A model generated the notes under the pieces. The model saw nothing but the letters and a program-made list of their open reading frames with translations, searched no databases and had not been told where the DNA came from. Made by a program: the position numbers and the translations under genes. 64,000 nt of DNA from Alteromonas sp. RKMC-009 (GTDB lineage Bacteria; Pseudomonadota; Gammaproteobacteria; Enterobacterales; Alteromonadaceae), in the NCBI RefSeq assembly GCF_003584565.2, contig NZ_CP031010.1:2790001-2854000 (forward strand). Direction: 5' to 3'. Each line of letters begins with the position of its first letter. The first letter of the stretch is position 1. Below are positions 18,752 to 28,681 of the stretch, piece by piece.

Positions 18752-19645
18752 CTACTCCGGCTTTTCTCTCATCGCTTCTACAAAAAGAGAAAATGCCGGA
18801 GAATACTGACTCCGGTTGGGGAAGTAGAGATAGTAGCCCGGGAACTCATCACACCATTCATCTAAAATACGTTCAAGCCGGCCAGCTTTGATATCTTCCA
18901 GCACCATGCCTTCCGGCAAATAGGCAATACCCACTCCTGCTAACACAGCATCATGAATGAAGGTGGTTTTGTTTGAGGTAAATTGCCCCTCAACCCGCAC
19001 GTTTACGTCGTGGCCATCTTTTTCAAAATCCCACACCAGCAGGCGTCCGTAGGTTGGCAAACGTAAATTAATACAGTTGTGATCTGACAAGTGGCGGGGT
19101 TCAGCAGGCTTTCCCGCTTTTTCGAAATATTCCGGTGTGGCCACCACCGCCATGCGAAGCGGCGGCGAGATGCTCACCGCAATCATGTCTTTTTCTACAC
19201 TTTCTCCCAGGCGGACACCCGCATCATATTTTTCCGCCACAATGTCAGTCAGGGAGTAATCAATGGAAAGTTCGATATTGATATCCGGATACTTCACCAT
19301 AAAACTGCGGACTTTGGGCCAGATGACGGTGCGGGCCGCATGTTCTGCGGCTGAAATTCTGATGGTACCGGCCGGCTTATCTTTCAGGGCGTTCAGTGAA
19401 TCCAGTTCGTTCTCAATTTCGAGTAATCTGGGCGCCACGGAATCGTACAATTTTTTACCAATTTCAGTGAGGGACACACTGCGGGTTGTGCGGGTAAGCA
19501 GACGTAAACCCAGCCTTTCTTCAAGCCCCTTAATGGTATGACTTAACGCAGATTGAGAGACGGATAAACGCGCCGCTGCACGGGTAAAACTTTCTTCCTC
19601 GGCAACGGCGGTAAAAGCAATAAGATCATTCAGTTTTGTTTTCAT
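18752..19645 (-). CDS. LysR-family transcriptional regulator
   Basis: At 297 residues this is a normal-length LysR regulator. It has an N-terminal winged helix (FTRAAARLSVSQSALSHTIKGLEERLGLRLLTRTTRSVSLT, about 20-60) and a C-terminal effector-binding domain of the CrgA-like type. It is convergent with the aldo/keto reductase gene, separated by only 6 bp. LysR genes are often next to aldo/keto reductases they control, so the iorA/reductase intergenic region is the likely target; the inducer is unknown. Confidence 0.9.
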   Translation of the reverse strand: MKTKLNDLIAFTAVAEEESFTRAAARLSVSQSALSHTIKGLEERLGLRLLTRTTRSVSLTEIGKKLYDSVAPRLLEIENELDSLNALKDKPAGTIRISAAEHAARTVIWPKVRSFMVKYPDINIELSIDYSLTDIVAEKYDAGVRLGESVEKDMIAVSISPPLRMAVVATPEYFEKAGKPAEPRHLSDHNCINLRLPTYGRLLVWDFEKDGHDVNVRVEGQFTSNKTTFIHDAVLAGVGIAYLPEGMVLEDIKAGRLERILDEWCDEFPGYYLYFPNRSQYSPAFSLFVEAMREKPE

Positions 19646-19723
19646 AATTCAGATAGTTATCCGGAATTAGCTGGAAACCTGCAAGACCCGAATTTTAGCA
19701 CAAAACCGTGTTTTCTCTTATCG

Positions 19724-21004
19724 TTATTTGTCCAAATTTTCCTTTTTCAGCGCAGAAAACCAGGGAACAAGCGCCTGTGCCCAAATCCGGTATCCTGCTT
19801 CATTCGGGTGCAATAAATCGGGCATGATATCTTTACTCAATTTATTGTCTCCGCTCAAAAAAACATCGTTGATATTGGTGTAATGAACGCCTTTTTCTTT
19901 AGCAAGATGTGCCAGAAGACCATTTGTTTTCTGATTATTAATTCGTTCGGGAGACGTGGCATCTTCTCCCCTGGGAAATATGCCGGTAAGTAAGACAGCA
20001 CTGTCCGGCATTTTCTGCTTTATCCGGTCAATAATGTGACTTACCCCACGGGCAATATGTTCCGGCGGCTCCATCCGGTGACCTGTATTGTTGGTGCCGA
20101 TCATAAGAACCGTGATAGCTGGAGACAGGCCGTCTAATTCACCCTGTTCAATGCGCCAGAGCACATTTTCGGTTCTGTCGCCGCCGAAGCCCAGATTTAA
20201 CGTGGGAACATCCGGAAAATACGCTTTCCAAACCGTTGCGCCCTTGTCTTCCCAGCCATGGGTAATTGAGTCGCCAATGAGCACAACCTCTGGCCGGATG
20301 ATCTGCTTTTCTGCCAGTTTCTGTTGATGGCGCTTCATCCACCATTCATCAGCCCAGAATGCCCGTAGCGGGGCCGGCGTAATGCTTTGGGTATCCTGAT
20401 CCGGACACAGGATATTTCCCGGCTCATTCGTGGTAATGTTTACCCCTGACACGGCAATATCTCCGGAACCGTAAAAGAATAATCTGAAAGGCTCGCTGAC
20501 ATTAGAAAAGTCGGCAAATTTGCCGGAAAAACACTTAACCGGGATGCTAACGTGCTGCCATCCTGCACCTTGCCATTTTACTGCATCAGGCCATAAATCG
20601 ACGACATAGTGGCAGTTCTCACCACAATCTATGCCCGCCTGCAACCCGGCCTTGTTGACATCGTCTACCCTTAAGTCAAACGTCAATGCTGCCGCTTCCG
20701 GTTGATGTATCAGATTCAGGTTAACAGGGCTATTCACTTTAAGATAAGCCCGTCCCTCCCAGGCTTCAGTAAACACGATCCTGCTCACCGGCTGTCCGGC
20801 CGGATGGCTACTTTCCTGTGTAACGGTCACTCCGGGGATCTCAGTGGTGAGGCCGGACACCGCCACGCTCTCACCGCCGTTTTTTATTTGCAAATCGGAT
20901 AACGAAAAAGTGACTTCTTCCGGTACTTCATGGGTGTCGGCACTCCTTTGCGCCGCACAGGCACAAAGGAGCAGTACCCCGCTAAGACAAATTAACGTCC
21001 GCAT
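19724..21004 (-). CDS. SGNH/GDSL esterase lipoprotein with N-terminal ExoP-like carbohydrate-binding domain
   Basis: The 426-residue protein begins with a lipoprotein signal (LLLCAC, lipid Cys16). Residues about 30-180 resemble the galactose-binding-like ExoP domain found at the end of some marine GH3 glucanases (ALTFDLRVD, GENCHYVVDL, WQHVSIPVKCFSGKFADFSNVSEPFRLF). The C-terminal half is an SGNH hydrolase: VLIGDSITHGWE (about 238-247, catalytic Ser), GFGGDRTENVLWR, LMIGTNNTG and DLLHPNEAGYRIWA (catalytic Asp/His). It probably removes acetyl groups from xyloglucan at the cell surface. It is the last gene of the xyloglucan operon, 2 nt after GH31. The ExoP-like assignment is from memory and less certain. 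Confidence 0.8.
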   Translation of the reverse strand: MRTLICLSGVLLLCACAAQRSADTHEVPEEVTFSLSDLQIKNGGESVAVSGLTTEIPGVTVTQESSHPAGQPVSRIVFTEAWEGRAYLKVNSPVNLNLIHQPEAAALTFDLRVDDVNKAGLQAGIDCGENCHYVVDLWPDAVKWQGAGWQHVSIPVKCFSGKFADFSNVSEPFRLFFYGSGDIAVSGVNITTNEPGNILCPDQDTQSITPAPLRAFWADEWWMKRHQQKLAEKQIIRPEVVLIGDSITHGWEDKGATVWKAYFPDVPTLNLGFGGDRTENVLWRIEQGELDGLSPAITVLMIGTNNTGHRMEPPEHIARGVSHIIDRIKQKMPDSAVLLTGIFPRGEDATSPERINNQKTNGLLAHLAKEKGVHYTNINDVFLSGDNKLSKDIMPDLLHPNEAGYRIWAQALVPWFSALKKENLDK

Positions 21005-21006
21005 GG

Positions 21007-23931
21007 TTACTTCGTCCGTTCCACAGTAAGGGCATCACCGGAATAAGTGACAGTGACGTCCGGCTTCGCTTCGTAATTTAATAGGGTTTCACCTTCGGAA
21101 ATAAACCTGACATGCCAGGTACGGGAAGTGACCATATTATCAAACTGCCCTTCACGTTTGCCGATGGTGAGCTTACCTTCACTGTCATCATACTCAATGC
21201 GGGTGTACGAATACGCCCCGTTCTCGTAGTCGTATGACTTGCCGTCGTCGTGATAGAGTTCAAATTCGCCGTCAGCACCGGTAAATACGTTTATGGTATA
21301 GTCGCCATCCGGCTTATCGTAAACATATTGAATGGCTTCACCCGCCGGAATAATTGATCCGGCTTTTACGTATAGCGGCATTTGCGTTAACGGCGCACTG
21401 GCATTAATCGTTTGCCCTCCCTGATACGTTTCACCGGAGTAAAAGTCGTACCAGCTTACGCCTGCGGGCAGATAAACATCCCGTTCCCGCGCCTTGTACT
21501 CATACACAGGGTTAACCAGAATGGCCGGCCCGAACATGTAGGCATCATCGATATCCTGCGCTTTTTCATCTTCAGGGAAGTCCATCACCAGACCGCGCAT
21601 TAAGGTACCGTCTTTATGGAACATGTCCCCTGCCTGCGAATAAATATAAGGCATCAGACGGTAGCGTAATTCGATGGTGGATATCAGTGCGTTATACACT
21701 TCCGATCCTTCATCGGCCAGATTAAACACTTCCCTGAAAGGGTTTTGACCATGGGAGCGGAACAGCGGCACAAATGCGCCGAACTGGAACCAGCGCATAT
21801 TCAGCTCCTGCCATTCCTGCTGATATTGTTCAGCCATTTCACTGTAGTGACCCACAACCACATCGCCGTTGTAACGATAGTGATCTTCCGGTGTGAAGCC
21901 ACCGATATCCATGGTCCAGTTCGGCATACCGGACAATCCTGTACCTACACCAGCAGCAATCTGCTCTTTAAGATTTGACCACCGCGGCACGGTGTCTCCG
22001 CTCCAGATTGCACTGCCCGTACGCTGAATGCCGCCGAACCCGCTGCGGGTAAGAATAAAACTACGCTTGTCAGGGTCTGACTGCCGCTCACCTTCATACA
22101 CGCCTTCTGCGTTTGCCAGCGCATAGGAGTTAAAATACTCAGCACCTGAACCTATCGGTAACGGCGTCATGATTTCTTTTCGTTTGGTATACGACAGGTT
22201 CGAATGGATGTCCGGCTCGGATGCGTCCAGCCACCAGGCATCAATACCGAGCACATTCAAATTTTCGTCTAATTGCCGCCAGAAAATTGCCTGTGATTCT
22301 TCAGGGTAAGGGTCGTAAAACCCGTTCAGATAACCCTCCCCAATCCAGTCCAGATTGCCCTCCTGATCCACGTTCTTATTCAGCATGTAGCCTTTGGCAT
22401 TCAGCTCTTTGTAATTGTCAGTTGTGCTGTAGAATTTCGGCCAGACGGAAATCATAATATTGGCATTTAGTGCATGAACTTCGTCTATCATGCCTTTAGG
22501 ATCGGGGAAACGGGCCAAATCGAACTTATGGCTTCCCCATGCATCTTCCGGCCAGTAAGACCAGTCGAGCACAATATTATCAATGGGGATCTGCTTTTCA
22601 CGGTAGGTTTTCAGCGCCCCTAACAGTTCATCCTGCGTTTTGTAACGTTCACGACTTTGCCAAAACCCATAGGCCCATTTGGGCAGCATCACGGCTTTGC
22701 CGGTAAGTTTGCGGTAACCGCTTATTACCTCGTCGGTGTCGTCACCGGCTACAATGTAATAGTCCAGCGACTTTCCGGTTTCTGATGCCAGCGACAAGCT
22801 GTTCTCGTCGGCCTTCGACTGAGGATTATTGTGTAACAGACGGAAGTATCCACCCTGCGAATCCCAGTCGACTTCAATGTCCACCTTTTCACCGGCGGTG
22901 AGCATCATTTCAGTATTGTGAAACCAGGGATTCCAGTTCATCCGCCACCGGTCCAGCAGCTTTTCACCGTTTATGGTCAGTTTGGCATAGCCACTGGAGT
23001 ACATACGGAACTTGTGAAGTCCGCTTTGCTTCGCGCTTATCTGCCCTTTCCATACGACCCGGGGCTGGCTGACATCACCAAGCTCTGCAGGAAATGGTAT
23101 TTCCCGGGTGGTATTGTGAGCAAGAAACTGATAATCAAGATCGGCTTCTGTGCGTTTAAGCAGCAATTTATCTCTATCGTAGTAATACGCGGTTAATCCC
23201 CCGGCGTTGCCGTCTTCATCATAAAGCGTAAAGCCTGCGTTCAGCGGCGCTGACTCCACCGGATTTCCGAACCGTGTAATGGCGGCGTTGTCCCATAAAA
23301 TCCCGTAATGTTTGGTAGAGACAACAAAGGGAATCGAGATTTGCAGGTTATGGGTGCTCAGCTCAACATTATCTCCGGCATGATTAATACGGCCATCCTG
23401 ATGCTGCCCTAACCCGTAAAAACCCTCATCTGAACCAGTATTCCACTGCTGGTGAATAGCGAAATTGTACTTATCGGCACCGGCAGGATCGGCGGTCACC
23501 GGCGCAAATTCGCCGCTGTTCACACTCTCAAGCAATACCTCTCCGGCACGGTTTTTTACCACCAGATTACCGTCAGTCAGCGATACTGAGGCTGTCATAG
23601 CGGGTGTAGACAATATCACCGCACCGGCGGATTCTTTGATATCGTAAGGGGTATTCCCCGCAGAGGCAGTCACCATCAGGCTCTCTGCAACCCGACTGAA
23701 ATCGTCATGTGGCAGCGCCGTGACGCGAATGATTCCTTCATCAAATACTTGTAGGCGCACGGCTTTAGCCTGCCCCTGAGCAGGCAAAACAAGCAGGCCG
23801 TGTTCTGTCGCCTGATAGCTTCCCGCTTGAATAACTTCAGCACTGCCGGTGCTGTTTTCGCAGCCACTGAGTACGGTTGCTGACATTAACGCAACGGCCA
23901 CACTGGCTGCAATTCGATGGATTTTTTTCAT
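21007..23931 (-). CDS. xyl31A: GH31 alpha-xylosidase with PA14 insert, lipoprotein (Xyl31A-like)
   Basis: This 974-residue lipoprotein (lipobox LSGC, Cys24) removes the non-reducing-end xylose from xyloglucan oligosaccharides. It has the N-terminal galactose-mutarotase-like domain, a PA14 domain inserted at about 245-370 (FRMYSSGYAKLTINGEKLLDRW), and the GH31 barrel with GIDAWWLDASEPDIHS (nucleophile Asp, about 570) and IWSGDTVPRW (acid/base Asp, about 645). This layout is that of Cellvibrio japonicus Xyl31A, where the PA14 insert favours long xylogluco-oligosaccharides. The start at 23931 has AAGGA upstream; an ATG nine codons earlier is in frame but adds nothing to the signal peptide. Confidence 0.92.
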   Translation of the reverse strand: MKKIHRIAASVAVALMSATVLSGCENSTGSAEVIQAGSYQATEHGLLVLPAQGQAKAVRLQVFDEGIIRVTALPHDDFSRVAESLMVTASAGNTPYDIKESAGAVILSTPAMTASVSLTDGNLVVKNRAGEVLLESVNSGEFAPVTADPAGADKYNFAIHQQWNTGSDEGFYGLGQHQDGRINHAGDNVELSTHNLQISIPFVVSTKHYGILWDNAAITRFGNPVESAPLNAGFTLYDEDGNAGGLTAYYYDRDKLLLKRTEADLDYQFLAHNTTREIPFPAELGDVSQPRVVWKGQISAKQSGLHKFRMYSSGYAKLTINGEKLLDRWRMNWNPWFHNTEMMLTAGEKVDIEVDWDSQGGYFRLLHNNPQSKADENSLSLASETGKSLDYYIVAGDDTDEVISGYRKLTGKAVMLPKWAYGFWQSRERYKTQDELLGALKTYREKQIPIDNIVLDWSYWPEDAWGSHKFDLARFPDPKGMIDEVHALNANIMISVWPKFYSTTDNYKELNAKGYMLNKNVDQEGNLDWIGEGYLNGFYDPYPEESQAIFWRQLDENLNVLGIDAWWLDASEPDIHSNLSYTKRKEIMTPLPIGSGAEYFNSYALANAEGVYEGERQSDPDKRSFILTRSGFGGIQRTGSAIWSGDTVPRWSNLKEQIAAGVGTGLSGMPNWTMDIGGFTPEDHYRYNGDVVVGHYSEMAEQYQQEWQELNMRWFQFGAFVPLFRSHGQNPFREVFNLADEGSEVYNALISTIELRYRLMPYIYSQAGDMFHKDGTLMRGLVMDFPEDEKAQDIDDAYMFGPAILVNPVYEYKARERDVYLPAGVSWYDFYSGETYQGGQTINASAPLTQMPLYVKAGSIIPAGEAIQYVYDKPDGDYTINVFTGADGEFELYHDDGKSYDYENGAYSYTRIEYDDSEGKLTIGKREGQFDNMVTSRTWHVRFISEGETLLNYEAKPDVTVTYSGDALTVERTK

Positions 23932-23971
23932 GGTGTTATTCCTTTTACCTTTGTTCATAGTTGCAAGGTAT

Positions 23972-25666
23972 TCATTCTTGCCAGGTGGTCATTTTTACTT
24001 TGAGAATATGCGGCTCATCGTTGAAGTTAAGTCCCCAGTCAGTTTGATCGCCATTCCAGACGCGTTCAAATATCCAGTTACCTTGATCATCAAAATGGCC
24101 TTCTTCCACCCTTTCAATCATTACAGGGAGTGATGCGATTTCTTTTGACGGTGTAAAGGTGACCCGTGCACGCAGCGCAGTCACTAAAAACTCATCGTCG
24201 GATAATTTAGCGATAAGTGCGCCGCCGGAAGCCGGATGATTTCCTGCAGGCGGGTCAATCCAGAACATAGGTCGTCCGTAGGAAACTTCTGCATCCCAGT
24301 TTCCGAGATCCAACAGTTGACTGTAAGCGGGAGACTCCCCTTTTGCTTGCGACACATTGGCATTCCACACTTTTTCATCTTTTGACGAGTCGTGAGGCTC
24401 TGCGACTCCCCAAACCTGATGCTCGAGGCTGAGCGTTGCCCATACGCCGGACCATGACTGCATCAGCCCGTATATTTCAGCAAAAGGAGCGATGGTGTCG
24501 TCGTTAACCGTTTTCGCGCCGAGGGGATAATTGGCATAACCGGTGTAGTCCATGCCGAATGGCGCAAACCCGAACCCCTGATGCCCCAGGGTACTGAAAA
24601 AGTAGCGGGCATAGGGCTGGTCGTTGCCAATCTCCGCTACAAACAAGGGGTTATCTTCACGGCTGTACAATTCCAGCACCCGTTTTACCGTTTTATGGTC
24701 ACGAAAATAAATATCTGGCGAAATCATATCGATGTGCGGGGCGCCGGCTTTCCAGACGTCGATAACATTGTCTGTAGGACCGCCCATGGAATAGCCCGAG
24801 CCGGGATTGAAAGGATTTCTCAGCGCCACATTAACGTTCATCGGCAAAGGTTTAATTGCTTTACCGGCCTGTGCAATCTCATCGACATAACGGGCAATAG
24901 ACCAGGCATGAAAGATTTCATCAGCGTCATCACCGAATACCTCAGCCCATGTACCCGGCTGTTTGTTCATCCGGGCCAGTAAAGTGTCAGGGACAGGCTG
25001 TTTAAAAAGAGAATTTGCCAACGGGGAGTAATCACGTTTTGAGCCGTAGGTGCCGGTTTCATTTTGCACCTGTACCATGATGACCTGATGAGCCGGATCA
25101 TTATCACGCAAATATGTCATCAAGGCTTCAAAGGCGCGCTTGTCAGCGGCCAGCGTCTGTTCGCCGTGAGGCGACAGAGAGTTCAGGGTTCGCCCGTCGC
25201 GTGTGATCACTCTGGGGAAACGCTGATTATTCAGTTTGATCCAGGCCGGCGCGTAATGAGGCGCGTTGTTTTTCCAGGTGGCAAACCACAGCAATACCAC
25301 TTTCACTTCCCGTTCTGCGGCCTGGCGGATCAGGACATCAAGGTAGCTGAAGTCGAAATGTCCTTCTTCCGGTTCGATTTGCTCCCACGCCACCGGAATA
25401 CCCAGGGTGTTAGCATGCATGGCATCAACAACCGGCCACACTTTATCCAGCGCTGCAGGATAGTTAGCGGAATTATTCGTTTGCGCACCCAGCATCAGAA
25501 AAGGCTTACCATCGACGAGAAAGGCATGGCGGCCGTTTTGAGTGACCACTTGAGGTAAGTCGTGCCGGGATTGAGAAGCTGCGGCGGGCTTTACCCCCGC
25601 ATTCTGGCAGGCACTTAGCGTACACATTGCACAAAGAAGAAGACCTGCAAAATAATAGATTTTCAT
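23972..25666 (-). CDS. bgl35A: GH35 beta-galactosidase lipoprotein (Bgl35A-like)
   Basis: The 564-residue protein has a lipobox LSAC (Cys20) and a GH35 barrel followed by a C-terminal beta domain (DUF5597-type). Catalytic sites seen: MVQVQNETGTYG (acid/base Glu, about 204) and PLFVAEIGND (nucleophile Glu, about 342); VAWEQIEPEEGHFDF is the usual N-terminal barrel motif. C. japonicus Bgl35A removes galactose from galactosylated xyloglucan side chains, and this protein sits beside the Xyl31A homologue exactly as there. The ATG at 25666 has GGA upstream; a TTG three codons earlier is possible. Confidence 0.92.
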   Translation of the reverse strand: MKIYYFAGLLLCAMCTLSACQNAGVKPAAASQSRHDLPQVVTQNGRHAFLVDGKPFLMLGAQTNNSANYPAALDKVWPVVDAMHANTLGIPVAWEQIEPEEGHFDFSYLDVLIRQAAEREVKVVLLWFATWKNNAPHYAPAWIKLNNQRFPRVITRDGRTLNSLSPHGEQTLAADKRAFEALMTYLRDNDPAHQVIMVQVQNETGTYGSKRDYSPLANSLFKQPVPDTLLARMNKQPGTWAEVFGDDADEIFHAWSIARYVDEIAQAGKAIKPLPMNVNVALRNPFNPGSGYSMGGPTDNVIDVWKAGAPHIDMISPDIYFRDHKTVKRVLELYSREDNPLFVAEIGNDQPYARYFFSTLGHQGFGFAPFGMDYTGYANYPLGAKTVNDDTIAPFAEIYGLMQSWSGVWATLSLEHQVWGVAEPHDSSKDEKVWNANVSQAKGESPAYSQLLDLGNWDAEVSYGRPMFWIDPPAGNHPASGGALIAKLSDDEFLVTALRARVTFTPSKEIASLPVMIERVEEGHFDDQGNWIFERVWNGDQTDWGLNFNDEPHILKVKMTTWQE

Positions 25667-25703
25667 AGTGTCCAAATATCAATTCAGGGTTGGGAAAAGC
25701 GTT

Positions 25704-25747
25704 GCACTGCACCGGCAGGTAATACCAATATAAAGCCGGTGCAGTGC
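25704..25747. other. Intercistronic hairpin between the TonB receptor and GH35 genes
   Basis: A perfect 13-bp inverted repeat (GCACTGCACCGGC / GCCGGTGCAGTGC, 18-nt loop) fills most of the gap between the receptor stop and the GH35 start. It could stabilise the receptor mRNA or partly stop transcription; on the minus strand it is followed by a short T4 run. Confidence 0.6.
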
Positions 25748-25761
25748 GATACGCGCGGGTA

Positions 25762-28620
25762 CTAGAAATTGCCCCGCAGAGACAGCGCATAACGGATATC
25801 GTTGACGTGATAAGCACTGTAGTGATTACCCGGGCCGTTCTGACGCATCTCATTTTTGGTCACCGCATCATTGAGATTGTTCGCTTCCAGAACCACCGCG
25901 TAATTGTCGTTGATACGATATGTCACAGAGCCGTCCAGGTAAGCAGTCGCCGCATTGAACAGCGGCAAGCCATAAGTGATGCCATTTTCCGTGCCGGTGA
26001 AACCATTTGCATTAGTTGCAATCAGGAATTCATCCCGCCAGTTGTAGGCCAGGCGCGCGGAAAACGGACCTTTCTCGTACATTAATACCAGGTTTACCGC
26101 ATTTTCTGACAAGCCTCTGAATGGCATATCCTCGTAGCCTGAACCGTCTGTATCCACCGGCTGAGAGCTTGAATCAGCATCAATTTCACTGTCTATCCAG
26201 GTGTAGTTCATTTGCACGCCGAAACCGTCAAAAGGTGCAGGAAGTGAAGAGAAAAAGTGGTTCAGAGAAAGCTCGACACCCGTGATTTCAGCATCAGCAC
26301 TGCTAACTGGCCACCTGGCATTATAGGTATAACCACCAAATTCAACCTGAGACAATTGGGGCACCTGATAGCCGGAAATATCCTTAGTAAACAATGCCAC
26401 ATAAGCAGAACTGTCTTCGGCGTAATACCATTCCAGAGACACATCAAACTGGTTGGACTCCATAGGGTCGAGATACGGATTTTGTGTGGAGTCCAGTGTC
26501 AGCACGTAATCTTCCACTTTAGGCGGATTGCCGGCATTCTGGCTGGCCTCTCCTGCACTGGATAAATTCGCGTTCAGTACAATATTGGCACCTAAATCTG
26601 CAAAATTTGGCCGCGCCATCGCTTTGGCGGCAGCAAAACGCAGCAGCAAATCATCGGTCAGTTCTACTTTTACGTTTAAGCTGGGAAGCCAGTTACTGTA
26701 ATCATGCTCCGCATCCAAGGCGGTGAAAGCACCGTTGCCAAACAGCGCATTGTTCGGATATTGCAGATAACCATGAGCGGTATTTTCGGTTTTAACGTAA
26801 CGCACACCCACATTGCCCGACACGGGTTTGCCCAGTGCGTCAGTAAAGAAGTCGAGCATCACATAGGCGGCGGCCGTTTCCTCTGTCTGATCATTGGTAT
26901 ACTGATCATCATTTAAATCACGGCGGTTCCAGTACGCCCAGGCAGACCAGTCTGCATACACGAACCGGTCCTGTAACGCCTGAAAACTCTGCGGATAACC
27001 AAACGCAAAACTGGCATCAGGTGCATACACGTTTGCCGGCGCCGGCACATCACCACCAAAGAAGTTATCAAAGGAATTCAGGTTCAGCTCACTGACATCA
27101 GGGACAATATTCTCCTGCCCTTCCACAATGGCAGCTTGTAACCAGCTTGGTGCTAACGGACTCCAGTTATAACCGGTATCGGCGTTATCAGATGATGTTT
27201 TGCTATAGCGGGCGCCAAACTTCACGGCTTCGAAGAAACCGTCAGATAAAAAGTACTGAACATCAATATCTGCCGCAGTCATATCCGCCTGACGGTCGTA
27301 CTGATTATCCATGATGAAATTCCAGACATAGTTGTCCGGGTTTCCCAGATAAGAAGCATCTGATGTCACAGTGGGCAAGCTGCCGGTTAAATCGACATCT
27401 ATGTAAGGTACGCTAATCTGTGTGGCCACCGTGTTATCAAGCCCTGCAGAATCAGAACTTACCCGCTGCAGCGACGTTTCCACCAGAAATTGCTCACCGG
27501 CGTACCGGTAACGCAGCGCGATATCTTCCGTTTTCGCCTGCTGGGAAGAGGCCCTGACATCGGCCCCCATGGGAATACCGCCATCCTGTACCAGCCGTCC
27601 TTTTTCCAGTACACCGCTGTCACTGAACTGTGCACCGCTTTCCACCTGCACACCATAGGGCCAGTTATCTACGAATATGGCATCCTCATTCCACTGCATA
27701 TCGTAGTCGCTGGAAAAGTATGTCAGGGTAAATTCGTGGTTTTCAGACGGAGCATATTGCAGGGCCGCATAAGCGCCGTTACGTTCGCGGTTAAAATACA
27801 TGGTACGCCAGTCTGCACCTCTGGGCACATAGACCGTTGACCCTTCGTATCCGGCAATGTCATCACGGTAGAAAAAAGGTCTTACGTACATGGAATCGTT
27901 ACGGGTAGACAATTCAGAGACGGCAATATCAAACAAAAAGCCGACTTTACCGGCAGAGGTATCCCAGTTATTGGAATATAAAAAAGAATAGCCCGGCTTG
28001 GTTTCTTTTATCACATCACCATAGTTGGCACTGATATCAAACGCGATTTGCTGACCGTCGCGGTGAAAAGGCAGACGGGTTTCCAGATCGATGGTACCGG
28101 CAAGGCCGCCTTCAATCTGATCCGCCGACGGACTTTTATACACATTCACAGCATTTAACAGTTCAGGCGGCACATCACCAAAGCTCAGCGTCCGGCCCCC
28201 GTCAGCACTGAACGTTCCCCGTCCGTTCAGTTCCGACCGGACCTGGGTAAGCCCGCGCACAATCACACCATTACCTTCCACCGAGAAATGTTCAGGATCA
28301 CCTAACGACATGTACCGGTCGATAGCAACACCCGCCACCCTTTGCAAAGTTTCAGTGATACTGCGGTCAGGCAGTGCGCCGATGTCATCGGCACTGATCC
28401 CGTCCATGATTTTATTGGAGTTCATTTTTGTTGCCTGAGCAGAAATGACGCTGGCCCGCATGCCTTTTACTTCTATAACTTCAAGTGCCTCACTGTCTTC
28501 TTCCTCAGAGTCAGTCTGTGCCAGACCCGTGGCGGGACAGGCCAAACCTAAGGATGCCAGTAGAAAAGCGGTAAGTTTTGCGTGCTTAAACTGTTCAAGT
28601 CCTGAATGTGTAGTTTTCAT
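25762..28620 (-). CDS. TonB-dependent receptor for xyloglucan oligosaccharides
   Basis: This 952-residue outer-membrane receptor has a signal peptide (about 1-35), an acidic stretch and TonB-box-like EVIEVKGMRAS (about 46-56), a plug domain (about 60-190: GALPDRSITETLQRVAGVAI, GNGVIVRGL, VNVYKSPSADQIEGGLAGTIDLETRLPF) and a long beta-barrel ending in a terminal Phe (LSLRGNF). The plug is of the Caulobacter/Xanthomonas polysaccharide type, not the siderophore type. Its place between the GH35 and GH95 genes matches the transporter of the C. japonicus xyloglucan locus, so import of partly trimmed xyloglucan oligosaccharides is likely. The first gene upstream, GH95, lies 61 bp away. Confidence 0.93.
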   Translation of the reverse strand: MKTTHSGLEQFKHAKLTAFLLASLGLACPATGLAQTDSEEEDSEALEVIEVKGMRASVISAQATKMNSNKIMDGISADDIGALPDRSITETLQRVAGVAIDRYMSLGDPEHFSVEGNGVIVRGLTQVRSELNGRGTFSADGGRTLSFGDVPPELLNAVNVYKSPSADQIEGGLAGTIDLETRLPFHRDGQQIAFDISANYGDVIKETKPGYSFLYSNNWDTSAGKVGFLFDIAVSELSTRNDSMYVRPFFYRDDIAGYEGSTVYVPRGADWRTMYFNRERNGAYAALQYAPSENHEFTLTYFSSDYDMQWNEDAIFVDNWPYGVQVESGAQFSDSGVLEKGRLVQDGGIPMGADVRASSQQAKTEDIALRYRYAGEQFLVETSLQRVSSDSAGLDNTVATQISVPYIDVDLTGSLPTVTSDASYLGNPDNYVWNFIMDNQYDRQADMTAADIDVQYFLSDGFFEAVKFGARYSKTSSDNADTGYNWSPLAPSWLQAAIVEGQENIVPDVSELNLNSFDNFFGGDVPAPANVYAPDASFAFGYPQSFQALQDRFVYADWSAWAYWNRRDLNDDQYTNDQTEETAAAYVMLDFFTDALGKPVSGNVGVRYVKTENTAHGYLQYPNNALFGNGAFTALDAEHDYSNWLPSLNVKVELTDDLLLRFAAAKAMARPNFADLGANIVLNANLSSAGEASQNAGNPPKVEDYVLTLDSTQNPYLDPMESNQFDVSLEWYYAEDSSAYVALFTKDISGYQVPQLSQVEFGGYTYNARWPVSSADAEITGVELSLNHFFSSLPAPFDGFGVQMNYTWIDSEIDADSSSQPVDTDGSGYEDMPFRGLSENAVNLVLMYEKGPFSARLAYNWRDEFLIATNANGFTGTENGITYGLPLFNAATAYLDGSVTYRINDNYAVVLEANNLNDAVTKNEMRQNGPGNHYSAYHVNDIRYALSLRGNF

Positions 28621-28681
28621 ATTTTAAAAGTCCATGTTGCGTTGAACCATGCCACTATGCACCTCTTCGTGGCTATTGTTG

